Assembly: GCF_002224285.1 (NCBI RefSeq)
Contig: NZ_CP022436.1
Span: 372,001-436,000 of the forward strand
Direction of reading: 5' to 3'
Origin: Arthrobacter sp. YN
Lineage (GTDB): Bacteria > Actinomycetota > Actinomycetes > Actinomycetales > Micrococcaceae
DNA length: 64,000 nt
Shown piece by piece: positions 1 through 8,592 of this stretch (positions are counted from its first letter, which is position 1; every line of letters begins with the position of its first letter). Under the pieces are notes generated by a model. The model did not search any database. It was not told the origin of the DNA and worked only from the letters and a program-made list of their open reading frames with translations. The position numbers were made by a program, and so were the translations under genes.

Positions 1-512
1 ACGATCCCATCACCACAGGTGATTCCACCTTGTCCGCCTGCGTGCAGGGCATCATGGCCGCCGAGGTGGGGTACGGCGACGTCGCGCTCCAGCACTTCAC
101 CGAGGCGCTGTTCATCGACCTCGACAACTCGCACGGCAACACGATCGACGGCGTCCACATTGCCTCCACCGGGGGGATCTGGAGCTCCTTGGTCTGTGGT
201 TTCGCCGGCATGCGGGACCAAGGTGAGGTGCTGCGCTTCGATCCACGCCTGCCTGTGAAGTGGGAAGGCCTGTCCTTCCGCCTCAAGGTCCAGGGACGCC
301 TGCTGGCCGTGGACCTGGCGCAGGGTTCCATCGAGCTCACACTCATCCCCGGGCCGGACTACAGCGACGAACCGTTCCACGTGAACGTGCGGGAGCAGGT
401 GGTCACGGTCGGTGCGGATACCGTCCTGGTTCCGCTCGAAGCGGTACCGGTGCCACCGCCGTCGATCTTCCCCAGCGTCTTCCCGACGGCGGGACTTCCG
501 ATCATCCGGTAG
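1..512 (+). CDS. Glycoside hydrolase family 65 phosphorylase, C-terminal part (5' end outside window)
   Basis: The frame is open from the first bases and reads DPITTGDSTLSACVQG, so the gene begins upstream and only about 169 residues are visible. That stretch and the following AAEVGYGDVALQHF, DLDNSHGNTIDGVH and ASTGGIW segments match the end of the (alpha/alpha)6 barrel and the C-terminal beta domain of GH65 disaccharide phosphorylases and hydrolases (maltose, trehalose or kojibiose type). The catalytic acid lies in the missing part, so substrate cannot be assigned. The tail is Pro/Val-rich and ends with IIR. In many actinobacteria a beta-phosphoglucomutase gene lies beside this gene, but none is visible on this side. 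Family assignment is firm, specificity unknown. Confidence 0.88.
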   Translation, partial: DPITTGDSTLSACVQGIMAAEVGYGDVALQHFTEALFIDLDNSHGNTIDGVHIASTGGIWSSLVCGFAGMRDQGEVLRFDPRLPVKWEGLSFRLKVQGRLLAVDLAQGSIELTLIPGPDYSDEPFHVNVREQVVTVGADTVLVPLEAVPVPPPSIFPSVFPTAGLPIIR

Positions 513-546
513 CCTCCAGGCTGCGCTGGGCTACTGGAGCCGGGAG

Positions 547-2196
547 TTACGTGGAGGCAAGGTCCATGGTGGTCAGGCGCAGCCACAACCACAGCCGTTT
601 CTGCGGATCCGCCAGGTCCAGGTTGAAGTCCTCGGCCAGGCGGGTCACGCGGTAGCGGACCGTGTTGTTGTGGACATGGAGCTGGGCGGCCATGGCCGAA
701 ATATTTCCGTTGCTCGCAAGATAGGCGCGGAGGGTGTCCAGATAATCCGTTTGCTGCTCGGCGTCCCGGGCCTGGATTCTGGCGATTTCGTCCGTGCCAC
801 CCAGTCCGTTCTCCTCAATGAATGCCCCGATCTTCAGCAGGTTCAACGGAATCTGGAAGTCCTCATAGAGGGCGACTCCCGGTGTCTTTCCGGTGCCGGC
901 TGTCTTTCCGGCGCGCACCTGCAGGTTCAGCAGGTGGTTCAGCGTCTGGACGGCCTCGGACCGGGATCGGGGAAGGCCCTCAATGCCTTCGGCAATGCCC
1001 CCCACGGTGGCGATGACCGGGAACGAGCTGATGGTGTGTGAATACGCCTCAATTTCCTGGATGATCCGCCCATGCAAGGCCCGCGGCGAGGTCCCCTTGC
1101 AGGGCAGGAGCGCGTAGACCACTGAGCCGAGCAATGCGCTGTGGCCGGTGCCGAACTGCACGTTGCAGACCGTGGTCACCAAGTGCAGCAGCCGATGGAT
1201 GTCCCGCACTGATTCCAGGCTTCCGGTCTCCGGGCGGACGATCGAGAAAGCGGCCACGGCCAAGCCGTTGGCGGTGTCCAGCCCCAGTTGGGCGGCAGCG
1301 AACGATGCATGCGGGGTGTCGTCCATCAGCGTCCGGATGAGGTCCGCATTGCGACGCTCCCCGAAGTCCGAGGCAGAGCGGGCATGCAGCATGTGCAAAC
1401 CGGCCAACGGTGCCATCCGGTCCAGTGCATTCAGTGCCGCAGCCCGGTTTTCCTCGCCGGGATCGATGATCCAGATGGAACCGAGCAGCTCACCCCCGGC
1501 CCGGACGGCCAACGCAAGGCGGGCCATGCCGTCGTCGGGCGCTGGCACCAGCACCGCTCCCGGGGCGGCGTAGACGATCTTGAAATCCTGGTCGAAAGCC
1601 GGCGGCGTGGTTTCCTCCAGGGTGAGCGTGGTGATGCGCCGGAGCTCATCGATGGGCTGGCCGGGCAAGGTGGAATAACCAAGAATCCGTCCCAGCGGAT
1701 CCACGATACTCGCGGCGCCGTTGGTGATGGAGGCCGCGGCGTTGGCGAAAGCGTAAAGGTCTCCCAAGCGGACCCCGGCCACCGAGTCGGCCGCTGCGCC
1801 CATGACTGAGGCCCTGGCCAGTGCCACCAGCCGTGTCCAGTCGGCGTCGTCCGGCGCCACCAGCACGGACAAGCTGTATCCCACCGCTGCCGAACGCAGC
1901 TGCTCCATCTTGGCGCCATGCGCTTTCACGATCACCGCGGCGGCGTTGCTGTTTGCTGCCCTGTGGAGGAGTTGATCAAAATCCGGTGAGCCGTAGGTGC
2001 ATCCGACGGCCAGGATGATGCGGTCATCCACGCTGGACCAGTGGTCCAGGGGATCGTACATCAACACGTCCGAGACAGGGTGTCCCAGGTTCTCCGGCGT
2101 GGGGTTGGCGTGCACCAGGTCCGCTTGCATCAACTGGATGCAGTCGGACAACCGCACGGCTGATTGCTGGATCCCTGGCTGCTGGGCTACGTCCAT
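547..2196 (-). CDS. PucR-family transcriptional regulator
   Basis: A 549-residue protein with the PucR layout: an N-terminal ligand-sensing region (residues about 15-150, starting near RLSDCIQLMQADLVHANP), a central GGDEF-like CdaR region, and a C-terminal HTH_30 helix-turn-helix. The last contains LRAYLASNGNISAMAAQLH followed by VHNNTVRYRVTRL, the hallmark of this family. These proteins control purine, amino-acid or hydroxy-acid catabolic genes. It is divergent from the oxidase/ABC/RidA operon that starts 130 bp away, so it is the likely regulator of that operon. Its end converges on the GH65 gene with only 34 bp between. The effector is not predictable from sequence. Confidence 0.9.
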   Translation of the reverse strand: MDVAQQPGIQQSAVRLSDCIQLMQADLVHANPTPENLGHPVSDVLMYDPLDHWSSVDDRIILAVGCTYGSPDFDQLLHRAANSNAAAVIVKAHGAKMEQLRSAAVGYSLSVLVAPDDADWTRLVALARASVMGAAADSVAGVRLGDLYAFANAAASITNGAASIVDPLGRILGYSTLPGQPIDELRRITTLTLEETTPPAFDQDFKIVYAAPGAVLVPAPDDGMARLALAVRAGGELLGSIWIIDPGEENRAAALNALDRMAPLAGLHMLHARSASDFGERRNADLIRTLMDDTPHASFAAAQLGLDTANGLAVAAFSIVRPETGSLESVRDIHRLLHLVTTVCNVQFGTGHSALLGSVVYALLPCKGTSPRALHGRIIQEIEAYSHTISSFPVIATVGGIAEGIEGLPRSRSEAVQTLNHLLNLQVRAGKTAGTGKTPGVALYEDFQIPLNLLKIGAFIEENGLGGTDEIARIQARDAEQQTDYLDTLRAYLASNGNISAMAAQLHVHNNTVRYRVTRLAEDFNLDLADPQKRLWLWLRLTTMDLAST

Positions 2197-2210
2197 AGCT
2201 GGACGTTATC

Positions 2211-2232
2211 ACAAGGCCAATATGCATCTTGT
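2211..2232. promoter_or_regulatory. Inverted repeat in the pucR/oxidase divergent promoter
   Basis: ACAAG (2211-2215) and CTTGT (2228-2232) form 5-bp inverted arms 12 nt apart, just upstream of the PucR start codon at 2196 and within the 129-bp divergent region. This is a possible binding site for the adjacent PucR protein. Arms this short can arise by chance. A second short stem, GCTGGG/CCCAGC, lies near 2287-2305, in the probable 5' leader of the oxidase gene. Confidence 0.3.
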
Positions 2233-2325
2233 GGAGGAATTCACATATAGCACGGGAGAGATCTGCGTCACTATTGGGAAAGGAGCTGGGCGGGTAACCC
2301 AGCAGTAACGCAGAGGACCAACCCC

Positions 2326-3615
2326 ATGAAACTCAAGGACATCAAGGCGCTCGCCTCGGTGCAGGGACCAGCCCGATCCGTCGCGGAACGGCTGTCCCGG
2401 AAGTGCTACAGCGTGGAAGACATGCGCAAGCTGGCAGCCAGGCGCCTGCCCAAGAGCATCTTCGAGTACATCGAAGGTGGAGGCGAGGACGAGGTCTCAC
2501 TCCGCCGCAACCAGTCGTCGTTCGAAGACTGGTCCTTCCTCCCCAAGTGGGGATCGCTGGAGAACTTCGACCTCAGTTCAACCCTCCTGGGCGGCCCGGC
2601 TTCCATGCCGGTGACCCTCTCGCCCACAGGCGGTACCCGGCTGTTCCATCCGGAGGGAGAGTCCGCCGTGGCCCGGGCAGCGCTCGCTGAGGGAATTCCC
2701 TACGGACTGGCCCACCTCAGCACCACTACCATGGAAGATGTCAGCGCTGCCGCGCCGGGACTCCGCCGGTGGTTCAACCTGGAACCCACCCCGGACAAGG
2801 GCCTGCTGCAAGCCGTCCTGGACCGGGTGTCCAACGCCGGCTACGAAGCACTGCTGGTCAACGTTGATTGCCGGGCCATCGGCCACCGCGAGCGCGACTA
2901 CCGCAACGGGTTCACCGCACCCCCGTCCATCAAGCCCAAGACGGTGGTGGAGGGCATGCTGCACCCCGCCTGGGCCTTGGGGTTCCTGGCCAACGACGCC
3001 ATTGCTTTCCCCAACCTGGATGCCGAGGTTCCGGAAGGCCCGCTGGCCAGTTCCCCGGACATGTGGCGCACGCTGCTGGCCGGGTCCTATGAGCCCACGG
3101 ATTGGGATGACATCCAGGATCTGCGGGCGCGCTGGAACGGACCGATCATCCTCAAGGGCGTCGTCAACCCGAACGACGTCGCGCTGGCCGTTGCGCTGGG
3201 CATCGACGCCATCCAGGTCAGCAACCATGGCGGACGGCAACTGGACCACATGGCCGCTCCCTTGGATGTCCTGCCGGACATTGTGGACAGGGCCGCCGGC
3301 CAGTTGGAAATCATCGTCGACGGCGGCATCCGCCGCGGTTCCGACGTGGTCAAAGCACTGGCGCTGGGCGCGGATGCCTGCTCCATTGGGCGCCCCTACC
3401 TTTACGGACTGGCCGCAGCCGGCGAAGCCGGCGTGGCGCACGTCCTGAAAATGTTCCGATCCGAAATGACCCGCACCATGATGCTCCTCGGAGTGTCAAG
3501 CATCGAAGAACTGCGGACGGAAGGCCGGGACTTGATCCGGCACCGCAACGAAGCCTTCGCCCGCACCCAACCCACCAGTATCCCAAGGCCGCCCCCATGG
3601 GCCTTGCACAAATGA
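2326..3615 (+). CDS. FMN-dependent alpha-hydroxy-acid oxidase/dehydrogenase (glycolate oxidase / L-lactate dehydrogenase family)
   Basis: A 429-residue protein of the FMN (S)-2-hydroxy-acid oxidase family, which oxidises 2-hydroxy acids to 2-keto acids. Visible landmarks: RRLPKSIFEYIEGGGEDE near the N-terminus (FMN-binding start of the barrel), LAHLSTTTMEDV, VNVDCRAIGHRERD, the active-site SNHGGRQLD with catalytic His and substrate-binding Arg (about residue 300), and the FMN phosphate loops DGGIRRGSDVVKALALGAD and IGRPYLYG. It is the first gene of an operon with an amino-acid-type ABC transporter and RidA, so the substrate is probably imported by that transporter. Lactate, glycolate, mandelate or another hydroxy acid cannot be told apart from sequence. 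An RBS-like GAGGA lies before the ATG. Confidence 0.9.
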   Translation: MKLKDIKALASVQGPARSVAERLSRKCYSVEDMRKLAARRLPKSIFEYIEGGGEDEVSLRRNQSSFEDWSFLPKWGSLENFDLSSTLLGGPASMPVTLSPTGGTRLFHPEGESAVARAALAEGIPYGLAHLSTTTMEDVSAAAPGLRRWFNLEPTPDKGLLQAVLDRVSNAGYEALLVNVDCRAIGHRERDYRNGFTAPPSIKPKTVVEGMLHPAWALGFLANDAIAFPNLDAEVPEGPLASSPDMWRTLLAGSYEPTDWDDIQDLRARWNGPIILKGVVNPNDVALAVALGIDAIQVSNHGGRQLDHMAAPLDVLPDIVDRAAGQLEIIVDGGIRRGSDVVKALALGADACSIGRPYLYGLAAAGEAGVAHVLKMFRSEMTRTMMLLGVSSIEELRTEGRDLIRHRNEAFARTQPTSIPRPPPWALHK

Positions 3616-3626
3616 GGACTCCCTAA

Positions 3627-4568
3627 ATGAACAATGTCTCAGCCACTCAGCGAACCAAACGTGCCTTACCTGCCGTCGTCCTGACGGCAGCGCTCATGCT
3701 GGCGGTGACGGCTTGCAGCCCCACCGGCAACGCATCGACGTCGGGCCCGTCCGGCGGTGCCGCCGCAGGAGGCACCGGCGTGCCCGCGCTGGAAGTCAAC
3801 CAGGCCGCCGTCGAGCTTCTGCCGGAGTCCATCAAGGCGTCCAAGGTACTGCGCGTGGCCATCCCCACCAACGAGCAGCCGACGCAGTTCTACCGTGAAG
3901 GCACGCAGGAAATGACCGGAACCAACCCGGACGTGGCCCGTCTCATCGGCGAGGCACTGGGTGTCACAGTGGACATCCAGGTGGCCAACTTCGACTCCAT
4001 CATTCCCGGCCTGGCGGCCAACCGCTACGACATGACTGTGTCCTCCATGACCCCCACGGAGAAGCGCATGGAAGTCCTGGACTTTGTTGACTACATGCAG
4101 ATCGGCAACGCGATCGCCGTACCCCAGGGCAACCCGGCAGGCATCAAGGATGAAACCGCGCTCTGCGGCAAGAAGGTAGGGCTGCTCACTGGTTCCTACC
4201 AGCTGACCGTGAACGTTCCTGACTACGATGCTGCCTGCGCTGCAGCCGGCAAGAACGCCATCCAGAAGAGCGAATTCCAGGACACCCGGCAGGCGATCTC
4301 CGCGCTGACCAGCGGACGCCTGGACACGGTCCTGGCCGATTCGCCCATCCTGAACTTCGCTGCCACCCAAAACCCGCAGATCGAGATTGCCCGGACGTAT
4401 GAATTCGCTCCTGTAGGGGTGGGCATGCCCAAGGAATCCGGCCTGGTGAAATCCGTCTCCGCCGCCCTGGATGCCGTGATCAAGAGTGAGTCCTACACCA
4501 AGGTCCTCGGGAAATACGGGCTGGAGACCAGCGCCATCACCGAAGCCCGCGTCAACTTCGCCCAGTAA
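3627..4568 (+). CDS. ABC transporter substrate-binding lipoprotein (family 3, polar amino acid type)
   Basis: A 313-residue SBP_bac_3 protein. A lipoprotein signal peptide is clear: positively charged start, hydrophobic stretch and lipobox LAVTACS, so Cys is the lipidated residue. It is followed by a low-complexity Gly/Ser/Ala linker. The two-lobed domain shows VLRVAIPTNEQPTQFY, GTNPDVARLIGEALGV, FDSIIPGLAANRYDMTVSSM and TPTEKRMEVLDFVDY, all typical of glutamine/arginine/opine binders. It lies 11 bp after the oxidase gene and 12 bp before the permease, so the operon carries its own importer. Ligand unknown. Confidence 0.92.
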   Translation: MNNVSATQRTKRALPAVVLTAALMLAVTACSPTGNASTSGPSGGAAAGGTGVPALEVNQAAVELLPESIKASKVLRVAIPTNEQPTQFYREGTQEMTGTNPDVARLIGEALGVTVDIQVANFDSIIPGLAANRYDMTVSSMTPTEKRMEVLDFVDYMQIGNAIAVPQGNPAGIKDETALCGKKVGLLTGSYQLTVNVPDYDAACAAAGKNAIQKSEFQDTRQAISALTSGRLDTVLADSPILNFAATQNPQIEIARTYEFAPVGVGMPKESGLVKSVSAALDAVIKSESYTKVLGKYGLETSAITEARVNFAQ

Positions 4569-4580
4569 AAGGTGACAACC

Positions 4581-5504
4581 ATGCAAAAGCAACCCTCAGT
4601 TCCCGATACCAAGGAGCCGGTTACAGCGGGTTCGAGTGATTCGATTCCCGTGGTGCCACTGAAGCATCCGGTCCGTTTGGTCCTGGCAGTGGTTCTCATC
4701 CTGGTGGCGCTCAGCGCCGCGTGGGATGTGGCCGTGAACGAACGGTACCGGTGGGACGTGGTGGCGTCCTACCTGTTCGCTCCGCAAATCCTGGCCGGTG
4801 CCGGGCTGACCATCCTGCTGACGGTGGTGTCCATGACGGTCGGCATAGCGCTGGGTACGCTGCTCGCCATCATGCGGCTCTCCGAGAACCCCATCCTGAG
4901 CACCATCAGCCGCGGCTACATCTGGTTCTTCCGGGGCACGCCACTGCTGGTCCAGTTGATCTTTTGGTACAACATTGCGGCCCTCTACCCGGTCATTGCC
5001 TTCGGGCTTCCGTTCGGTGGACCGTCCGTGGTCCTGGGCTCCGCGAACGTCCTGATTTCCCCGTTGGGGGCAGCCCTGCTGGGGTTGTCCTTGAACGAGG
5101 CCGCCTACATGGCGGAGATCATCCGCGGCGGCATCGGTTCCGTGGACAAGGGCCAGTACGACGCCGCCCGCGCTTTGGGTATGAGCGGCGGAAAGCTCAT
5201 GAACCGGGTGATCCTGCCGCAGGCCATGAGGGTGGTGCTGCCGCCCACCGGCAACCAGGTCATCTCCATGCTGAAGGGCACGTCCCTGGTGAGCGTCCTG
5301 GCGATCTCGGACCTGCTCTACTCGGCGCAGATCATCTATGCGAACAACTACCAAACCATTCCGCTGTTGATCGTTGCCAGCGTCTGGTACCTGCTCATGA
5401 CCACCGTCCTGAGCTTCTTCCAAAACAAACTCGAACGCAGGTACGGCCGCGGTTTCGACTCAGCACCGCGACGGACCCGCAAGCCCAAGACAAGGACAGC
5501 ATGA
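4581..5504 (+). CDS. Polar amino acid ABC transporter permease
   Basis: A 307-residue inner-membrane permease of the His/Glu/Gln/Arg/opine family. The N-terminal helix [18 protein letters not shown] and four or more further helices are visible, with the family start [20 protein letters not shown], then [17 protein letters not shown]. The EAA coupling loop reads [20 protein letters not shown], then [11 protein letters not shown] chose the ATG at 4581 because AAAGG lies 8 nt upstream; an in-frame GTG at 4572 is possible. Its stop overlaps the start of the ATPase gene (ATGA), so the two are translationally coupled. Confidence 0.92.
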   Translation: MQKQPSVPDTKEPVTAGSSDSIPVVPLKHPVRLVLAVVLILVALSAAWDVAVNERYRWDVVASYLFAPQILAGAGLTILLTVVSMTVGIALGTLLAIMRLSENPILSTISRGYIWFFRGTPLLVQLIFWYNIAALYPVIAFGLPFGGPSVVLGSANVLISPLGAALLGLSLNEAAYMAEIIRGGIGSVDKGQYDAARALGMSGGKLMNRVILPQAMRVVLPPTGNQVISMLKGTSLVSVLAISDLLYSAQIIYANNYQTIPLLIVASVWYLLMTTVLSFFQNKLERRYGRGFDSAPRRTRKPKTRTA

Positions 5505-6268
5505 TGACTACTGCCATGGTGGAAGCCCGGGGAGTCCGGAAGAACTTCGGTGTTATCGAAATCCTGAAAGGCATTGACCTCAGGGTTGAAAAGGGATCCG
5601 TGACCTGCCTGATTGGCCCGTCCGGTTCCGGCAAGACCACGTTCCTGCGGTGCATCAACCACCTTGAAAAAGTTGATGCCGGCAGGCTCTACGTCGACGA
5701 GCACTTGGTGGGCTACACCGAGCGCAACGGGAAGCTCTACGAGATGAAGGAGCGCCAAACTGCCCGGTCACGGCTCAACGCGGGCATGGTGTTCCAGCGT
5801 TTCAACCTCTTCCCGCATATGACCGTACTGGAGAACATCATCGAAGCACCGGTGCATGTCCTTGGGCGGCCCCGCCGTGAGGTGGTGGTGGAAGCGCAGG
5901 CCCTGTTGGACCGTGTTGGTTTGGGCAACCGCGGACACTCCTATCCGCAGGAGCTTTCCGGCGGGCAGCAGCAGCGGATCGCGATTGCCAGGGCGCTGGC
6001 CATGAAGCCAAAACTGATGCTCTTCGACGAGCCCACGTCCGCGCTTGACCCCGAGTTGGTGGGCGAAGTCCTGGACGTCATGAAATCCCTGGCGGAGGCC
6101 GGAATGACCATGGTGGTGGTCACGCACGAGCTTGGCTTCGCCCGACAGGTAGCCGATCAAGTGGTGTTCATGGACGGCGGCGTCGTGGTGGAAAGCGGCC
6201 CGCCCGAGCAAGTGTTGGGCAGCCCCCGGCACGAACGCACCAAGGCGTTCCTCTCCAAAGTTTTGTAA
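5501..6268 (+). CDS. Polar amino acid ABC transporter ATP-binding protein
   Basis: A 255-residue ABC ATPase that energises the preceding permease. The set is complete: Walker [11 protein letters not shown]-loop in [17 protein letters not shown], signature [15 protein letters not shown], Walker [15 protein letters not shown] and switch histidine in [11 protein letters not shown]. The QRFNLFPH stretch is characteristic of the GlnQ/HisP/ArtP group. Length is normal. The frame is open upstream of the start, but the ATG at 5501 is set by the ATGA overlap with the permease. A second ATG at 5504 is equally possible. Confidence 0.94.
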   Translation: MMTTAMVEARGVRKNFGVIEILKGIDLRVEKGSVTCLIGPSGSGKTTFLRCINHLEKVDAGRLYVDEHLVGYTERNGKLYEMKERQTARSRLNAGMVFQRFNLFPHMTVLENIIEAPVHVLGRPRREVVVEAQALLDRVGLGNRGHSYPQELSGGQQQRIAIARALAMKPKLMLFDEPTSALDPELVGEVLDVMKSLAEAGMTMVVVTHELGFARQVADQVVFMDGGVVVESGPPEQVLGSPRHERTKAFLSKVL

Positions 6269-6308
6269 GCAACAACGTTCCTTCAGCACCACGAAAGGCA
6301 TCACCATC

Positions 6309-6689
6309 ATGACCCGTCTCCAAGTCGCCACGGACCTGGCACCAAGCCCGGCCGGCCCTTACTCCCAGGCAATTGTGGCCAACGGGCTCCTGTACACCGC
6401 CGGCCAGACGCCGCATGATCCCATCACGGACGAGCGCGTGGGGATCACCATCGAGGAACAGACCATCCAGGCCATGGAGAACCTGGGTCACGTCCTGGGC
6501 GCGCACGGACTGGACTTCTCCCACGTGATCAAGGCCACTGTCCACCTGCACCACCCTCGTCGCGACTTTGACGGCTTCAACGCCATCTACGAAAAGTACG
6601 TCGTAGCCCCATACCCGGCGCGGACCACCGTGGGTTCTTTCCTGGGTGACTTCCTGGTGGAGATCGACGTCGTGGCGTCCATCCCGTAG
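6309..6689 (+). CDS. RidA family protein (enamine/imine deaminase)
   Basis: A 126-residue YjgF/YER057c/UK114 protein. Such proteins hydrolyse reactive 2-aminoacrylate and other imines made by PLP enzymes and amino-acid oxidases. The conserved SPAGPYSQAI, LLYTAGQTPHDP, VIKATVHLHH and YPARTTVGS segments are present, including the Arg that binds the substrate carboxylate and the late Glu in VEIDVVAS. It is the last gene of the oxidase/ABC operon, 40 bp after the ATPase. Its presence suggests the pathway passes through an amino or imino acid rather than a simple hydroxy acid (inference). Confidence 0.9.
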   Translation: MTRLQVATDLAPSPAGPYSQAIVANGLLYTAGQTPHDPITDERVGITIEEQTIQAMENLGHVLGAHGLDFSHVIKATVHLHHPRRDFDGFNAIYEKYVVAPYPARTTVGSFLGDFLVEIDVVASIP

Positions 6690-6727
6690 CAACCACCCCC
6701 GCAGGAACGTCCCAACACCTTTCACGC

Positions 6728-6770
6728 GGCCCCGTCCGATGCATGTCACAGCCCATTGGGCGGGGCCTTC
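6728..6770 (+). terminator. Rho-independent-type terminator hairpin after the oxidase/ABC/ridA operon
   Basis: GGCCCCGTCC (6728-6737) pairs with GGGCGGGGCC (6758-6767) through ten positions, one of them a G-U pair, followed by TTCC. It lies 38 bp after the ridA stop and well before the sigma-factor start. The U tract is very short, as is common in actinobacterial terminators. Confidence 0.65.
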
Positions 6771-6852
6771 CCTGACTGCGCCCACAACACGGCCGCATCA
6801 CGTCAATCCCGGCAGCTCCGTCGCGGCTTGTCCATCCCTTGAAAGGCCTGTT

Positions 6853-7662
6853 ATGTCAGTCCAAACAATGCCCTGCCCAAACCGCGGTGACCCCGCTCCT
6901 GCAGAACCACTGAGCGACCAACAGCTGCTGGCGATGGTGCGGGGAGGTGATGTTGCCGCCTTCGGCGAGCTGTTCATCCGGTACCGGCGGGTGGGAGGTT
7001 TCGTGGCCCGCGCGGAATCAGACAACCCAAGTGACGCCGCAGACATAGTGGGTGAAGCGTTTGCCGCCGTCTTCCAAGCGATCATCGAGGGCAGGGGTCC
7101 TGTGGAGTCGTTCCGGCCCTATCTCCTGACCACCATACGCAGGATGGCCCACCGAAAGAACCAGATGTCCGCCCGGCTGGTCCTCGCTGACTCCAGCACG
7201 GTGGCTGCCCGGGCCTTTGCCGGCGACGATCACGTCCTGGGGACCCACGAGACCATCATTTTGGTGCACGCCTTCCGTGAACTTCCCAGGCGCTGGCAGG
7301 ATGTGCTCTGGTATGTGGACGTTGAGGGCCTCAAGCCGGCACAAGCCGGCCCGTTGCTGGGGTTGACCCCGAACGCCCTGTCCGCCTTGGCCATGCGTGC
7401 ACGCGAGGGGCTCCGGCAAATGTACCTGCAGAAACATGTGGGCGAGCCCACCATTCAGTCCTGTGCACCCTATCTGAGGCATTTCGGCAGGTATGTCCGC
7501 AACGGTTTGAGCGGAAATGCGCAGGCCAAAATAAGGCGGCACACGGATCAATGCACCCACTGTTCAGCCGTCCTGGCGGAACTCCGGGAGCTTCAGGCTT
7601 CCATGGGCGCCAACGCCAAGGGCCAGCCGGCGTTAGGCGACGTCTTTGTCGGGGGCGACTGA
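6853..7662 (+). CDS. RNA polymerase sigma-70 family (ECF-like) factor with C-terminal zinc-finger motif
   Basis: A 269-residue protein. Residues about 20-90 carry sigma region 2 (LSDQQLLAMVRGGDVAAFGE, AADIVGEAFAAVFQ, FRPYLLTTIRRMAHRKNQM). Residues about 130-185 carry region 4 (LPRRWQDVLWYVDVEGLKPA, LLGLTPNALSALAMRAREGL). The tail holds HTDQCTHC, a zf-HC2-like HxxxCxxC motif usually found in anti-sigma factors, so the molecule may carry its own redox- or metal-sensing inhibitory module. The ATG at 6853 is preceded by GAAAGG; the frame is open upstream. No separate anti-sigma gene is adjacent. Family is clear, regulon unknown. Confidence 0.85.
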   Translation: MSVQTMPCPNRGDPAPAEPLSDQQLLAMVRGGDVAAFGELFIRYRRVGGFVARAESDNPSDAADIVGEAFAAVFQAIIEGRGPVESFRPYLLTTIRRMAHRKNQMSARLVLADSSTVAARAFAGDDHVLGTHETIILVHAFRELPRRWQDVLWYVDVEGLKPAQAGPLLGLTPNALSALAMRAREGLRQMYLQKHVGEPTIQSCAPYLRHFGRYVRNGLSGNAQAKIRRHTDQCTHCSAVLAELRELQASMGANAKGQPALGDVFVGGD

Positions 7663-8040
7663 TGTCTGTCCTGCCACCACTGCGTCGCCTGCCGGCGACT
7701 TTCCCGTTGCTTGTTTCGCCAGCAGACGTCGACGCTCCAGCTCGCAGTTGATCAAATCCAGCAGGGCCTGCGCTGGTTCGGATAAGTGATGAGTGTCGGG
7801 TGATCCGAGTTGGTCGCAATGGACCAGTACGTGGCGGATGCGTTCCAGCTCCCGCGACGGCACCAACGGCCAGCGGTGGAACAACTGCCGAACGGCTATT
7901 GCTCCGAGGAGGGCGTCGGGTTTGTTGGCCACGCCATGGTTGCCGTGTTGAGCGGCTGCCCGTCGCCTGGCGATGGTGGCCGCCGAGAGCGCGACGCCAT
8001 GGGCCATGAGATTCTCGGCCTTGAGTGAATTCGGGGCCAT
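7633..8040 (-). CDS. Hypothetical protein, 135 aa
   Basis: I do not recognise a family. The protein is mixed alpha, with an Arg-rich segment (ATIARRRAAAQHG), SRELERIRHVLVHC and a helical LSEPAQALLDLINCELERRR, and a disordered tail. There is no signal peptide or membrane helix. GGGGAGG lies a few nt upstream of the ATG. Its 3' end overlaps the converging end of the sigma-factor gene by 30 bp. Codon use is ordinary for the window, but without a homologue search it could still be a spurious frame. Confidence 0.55.
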   Translation of the reverse strand: MAPNSLKAENLMAHGVALSAATIARRRAAAQHGNHGVANKPDALLGAIAVRQLFHRWPLVPSRELERIRHVLVHCDQLGSPDTHHLSEPAQALLDLINCELERRRLLAKQATGKSPAGDAVVAGQTSVAPDKDVA

Positions 8041-8190
8041 GGGGGACCTCCCCGGGTAGGGCGAAGGAAGCCGTTTGCCTGACTTTGAAATTAGCTTACA
8101 GAATGTGACTTATGTCATGTCAATAATGACGCGGGATATCCGCCGTCGTGATCTGAAATTCCGTTCTGCGGCTGCGGCCGGCGGACCTCG

Positions 8191-8520
8191 TCACGGGATG
8201 CGCCGGACCGCCATTTTGTTTTGATCGAAGTGATGGCGCGCCCGGCGGAGAAAGCTGCCGAGCGCCTCTGTTTCCGACTCGGTGCGAAGTATTGAGAAGT
8301 CTATGATCCCAGCGCGCTCGTCAGTGTCCCACACGCGCCAGCCCGTGCCGTCACGGTCGATCCAAGCCGAAAGTTCGGCGCGGCCGGTCCGACCGAACCA
8401 GTTTGCGGTTGCCACGCGAACTGTGGCGAGATATTCCGCTACCCTCGCCATGGTCAGGGATTCGGGGTCCGCCAGCAACTCGTCCAAGCCGTGCAGATAG
8501 TGCAGCTCTTGATTGTGCAT
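8191..8520 (-). CDS. Hypothetical protein, 109 aa
   Basis: A small soluble protein of unknown function with no motif that I recognise. The N-terminal half is helical (LHGLDELLADPESLTMARVA, then EYLATVRVATANWFG). The second half looks like a beta/alpha fold (AWIDRDGTGWRVWDTDER). It starts with ATG preceded by AAGGA about 10 nt away and lies 72 bp downstream of the efflux gene on the same strand, so it may be co-transcribed with it. The 150 bp between it and the previous gene (8041-8190) hold AT-richer sequence (about 8080-8160) that may be a promoter for the 7633-8040 gene. Confidence 0.6.
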   Translation of the reverse strand: MHNQELHYLHGLDELLADPESLTMARVAEYLATVRVATANWFGRTGRAELSAWIDRDGTGWRVWDTDERAGIIDFSILRTESETEALGSFLRRARHHFDQNKMAVRRIP

Positions 8521-8592
8521 GGTCCCAGTATCCTTCGGAACTGTCCTGGAGACATGGGCGCCGCCACCCAGGCAGGTGGCGGCGCCGGTCGT

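Noticed and set aside
513..546. Terminator between GH65 and pucR
   Set aside because: GTAGC/GCTAC and CTCCAG/CTGGAG arms are present, but they cannot nest in one hairpin and there is no T tract.
547..1041. Plus-strand open frames across the pucR gene
   Set aside because: They are antisense shadows in GC-rich coding sequence; the minus-strand PucR protein has full family motifs.
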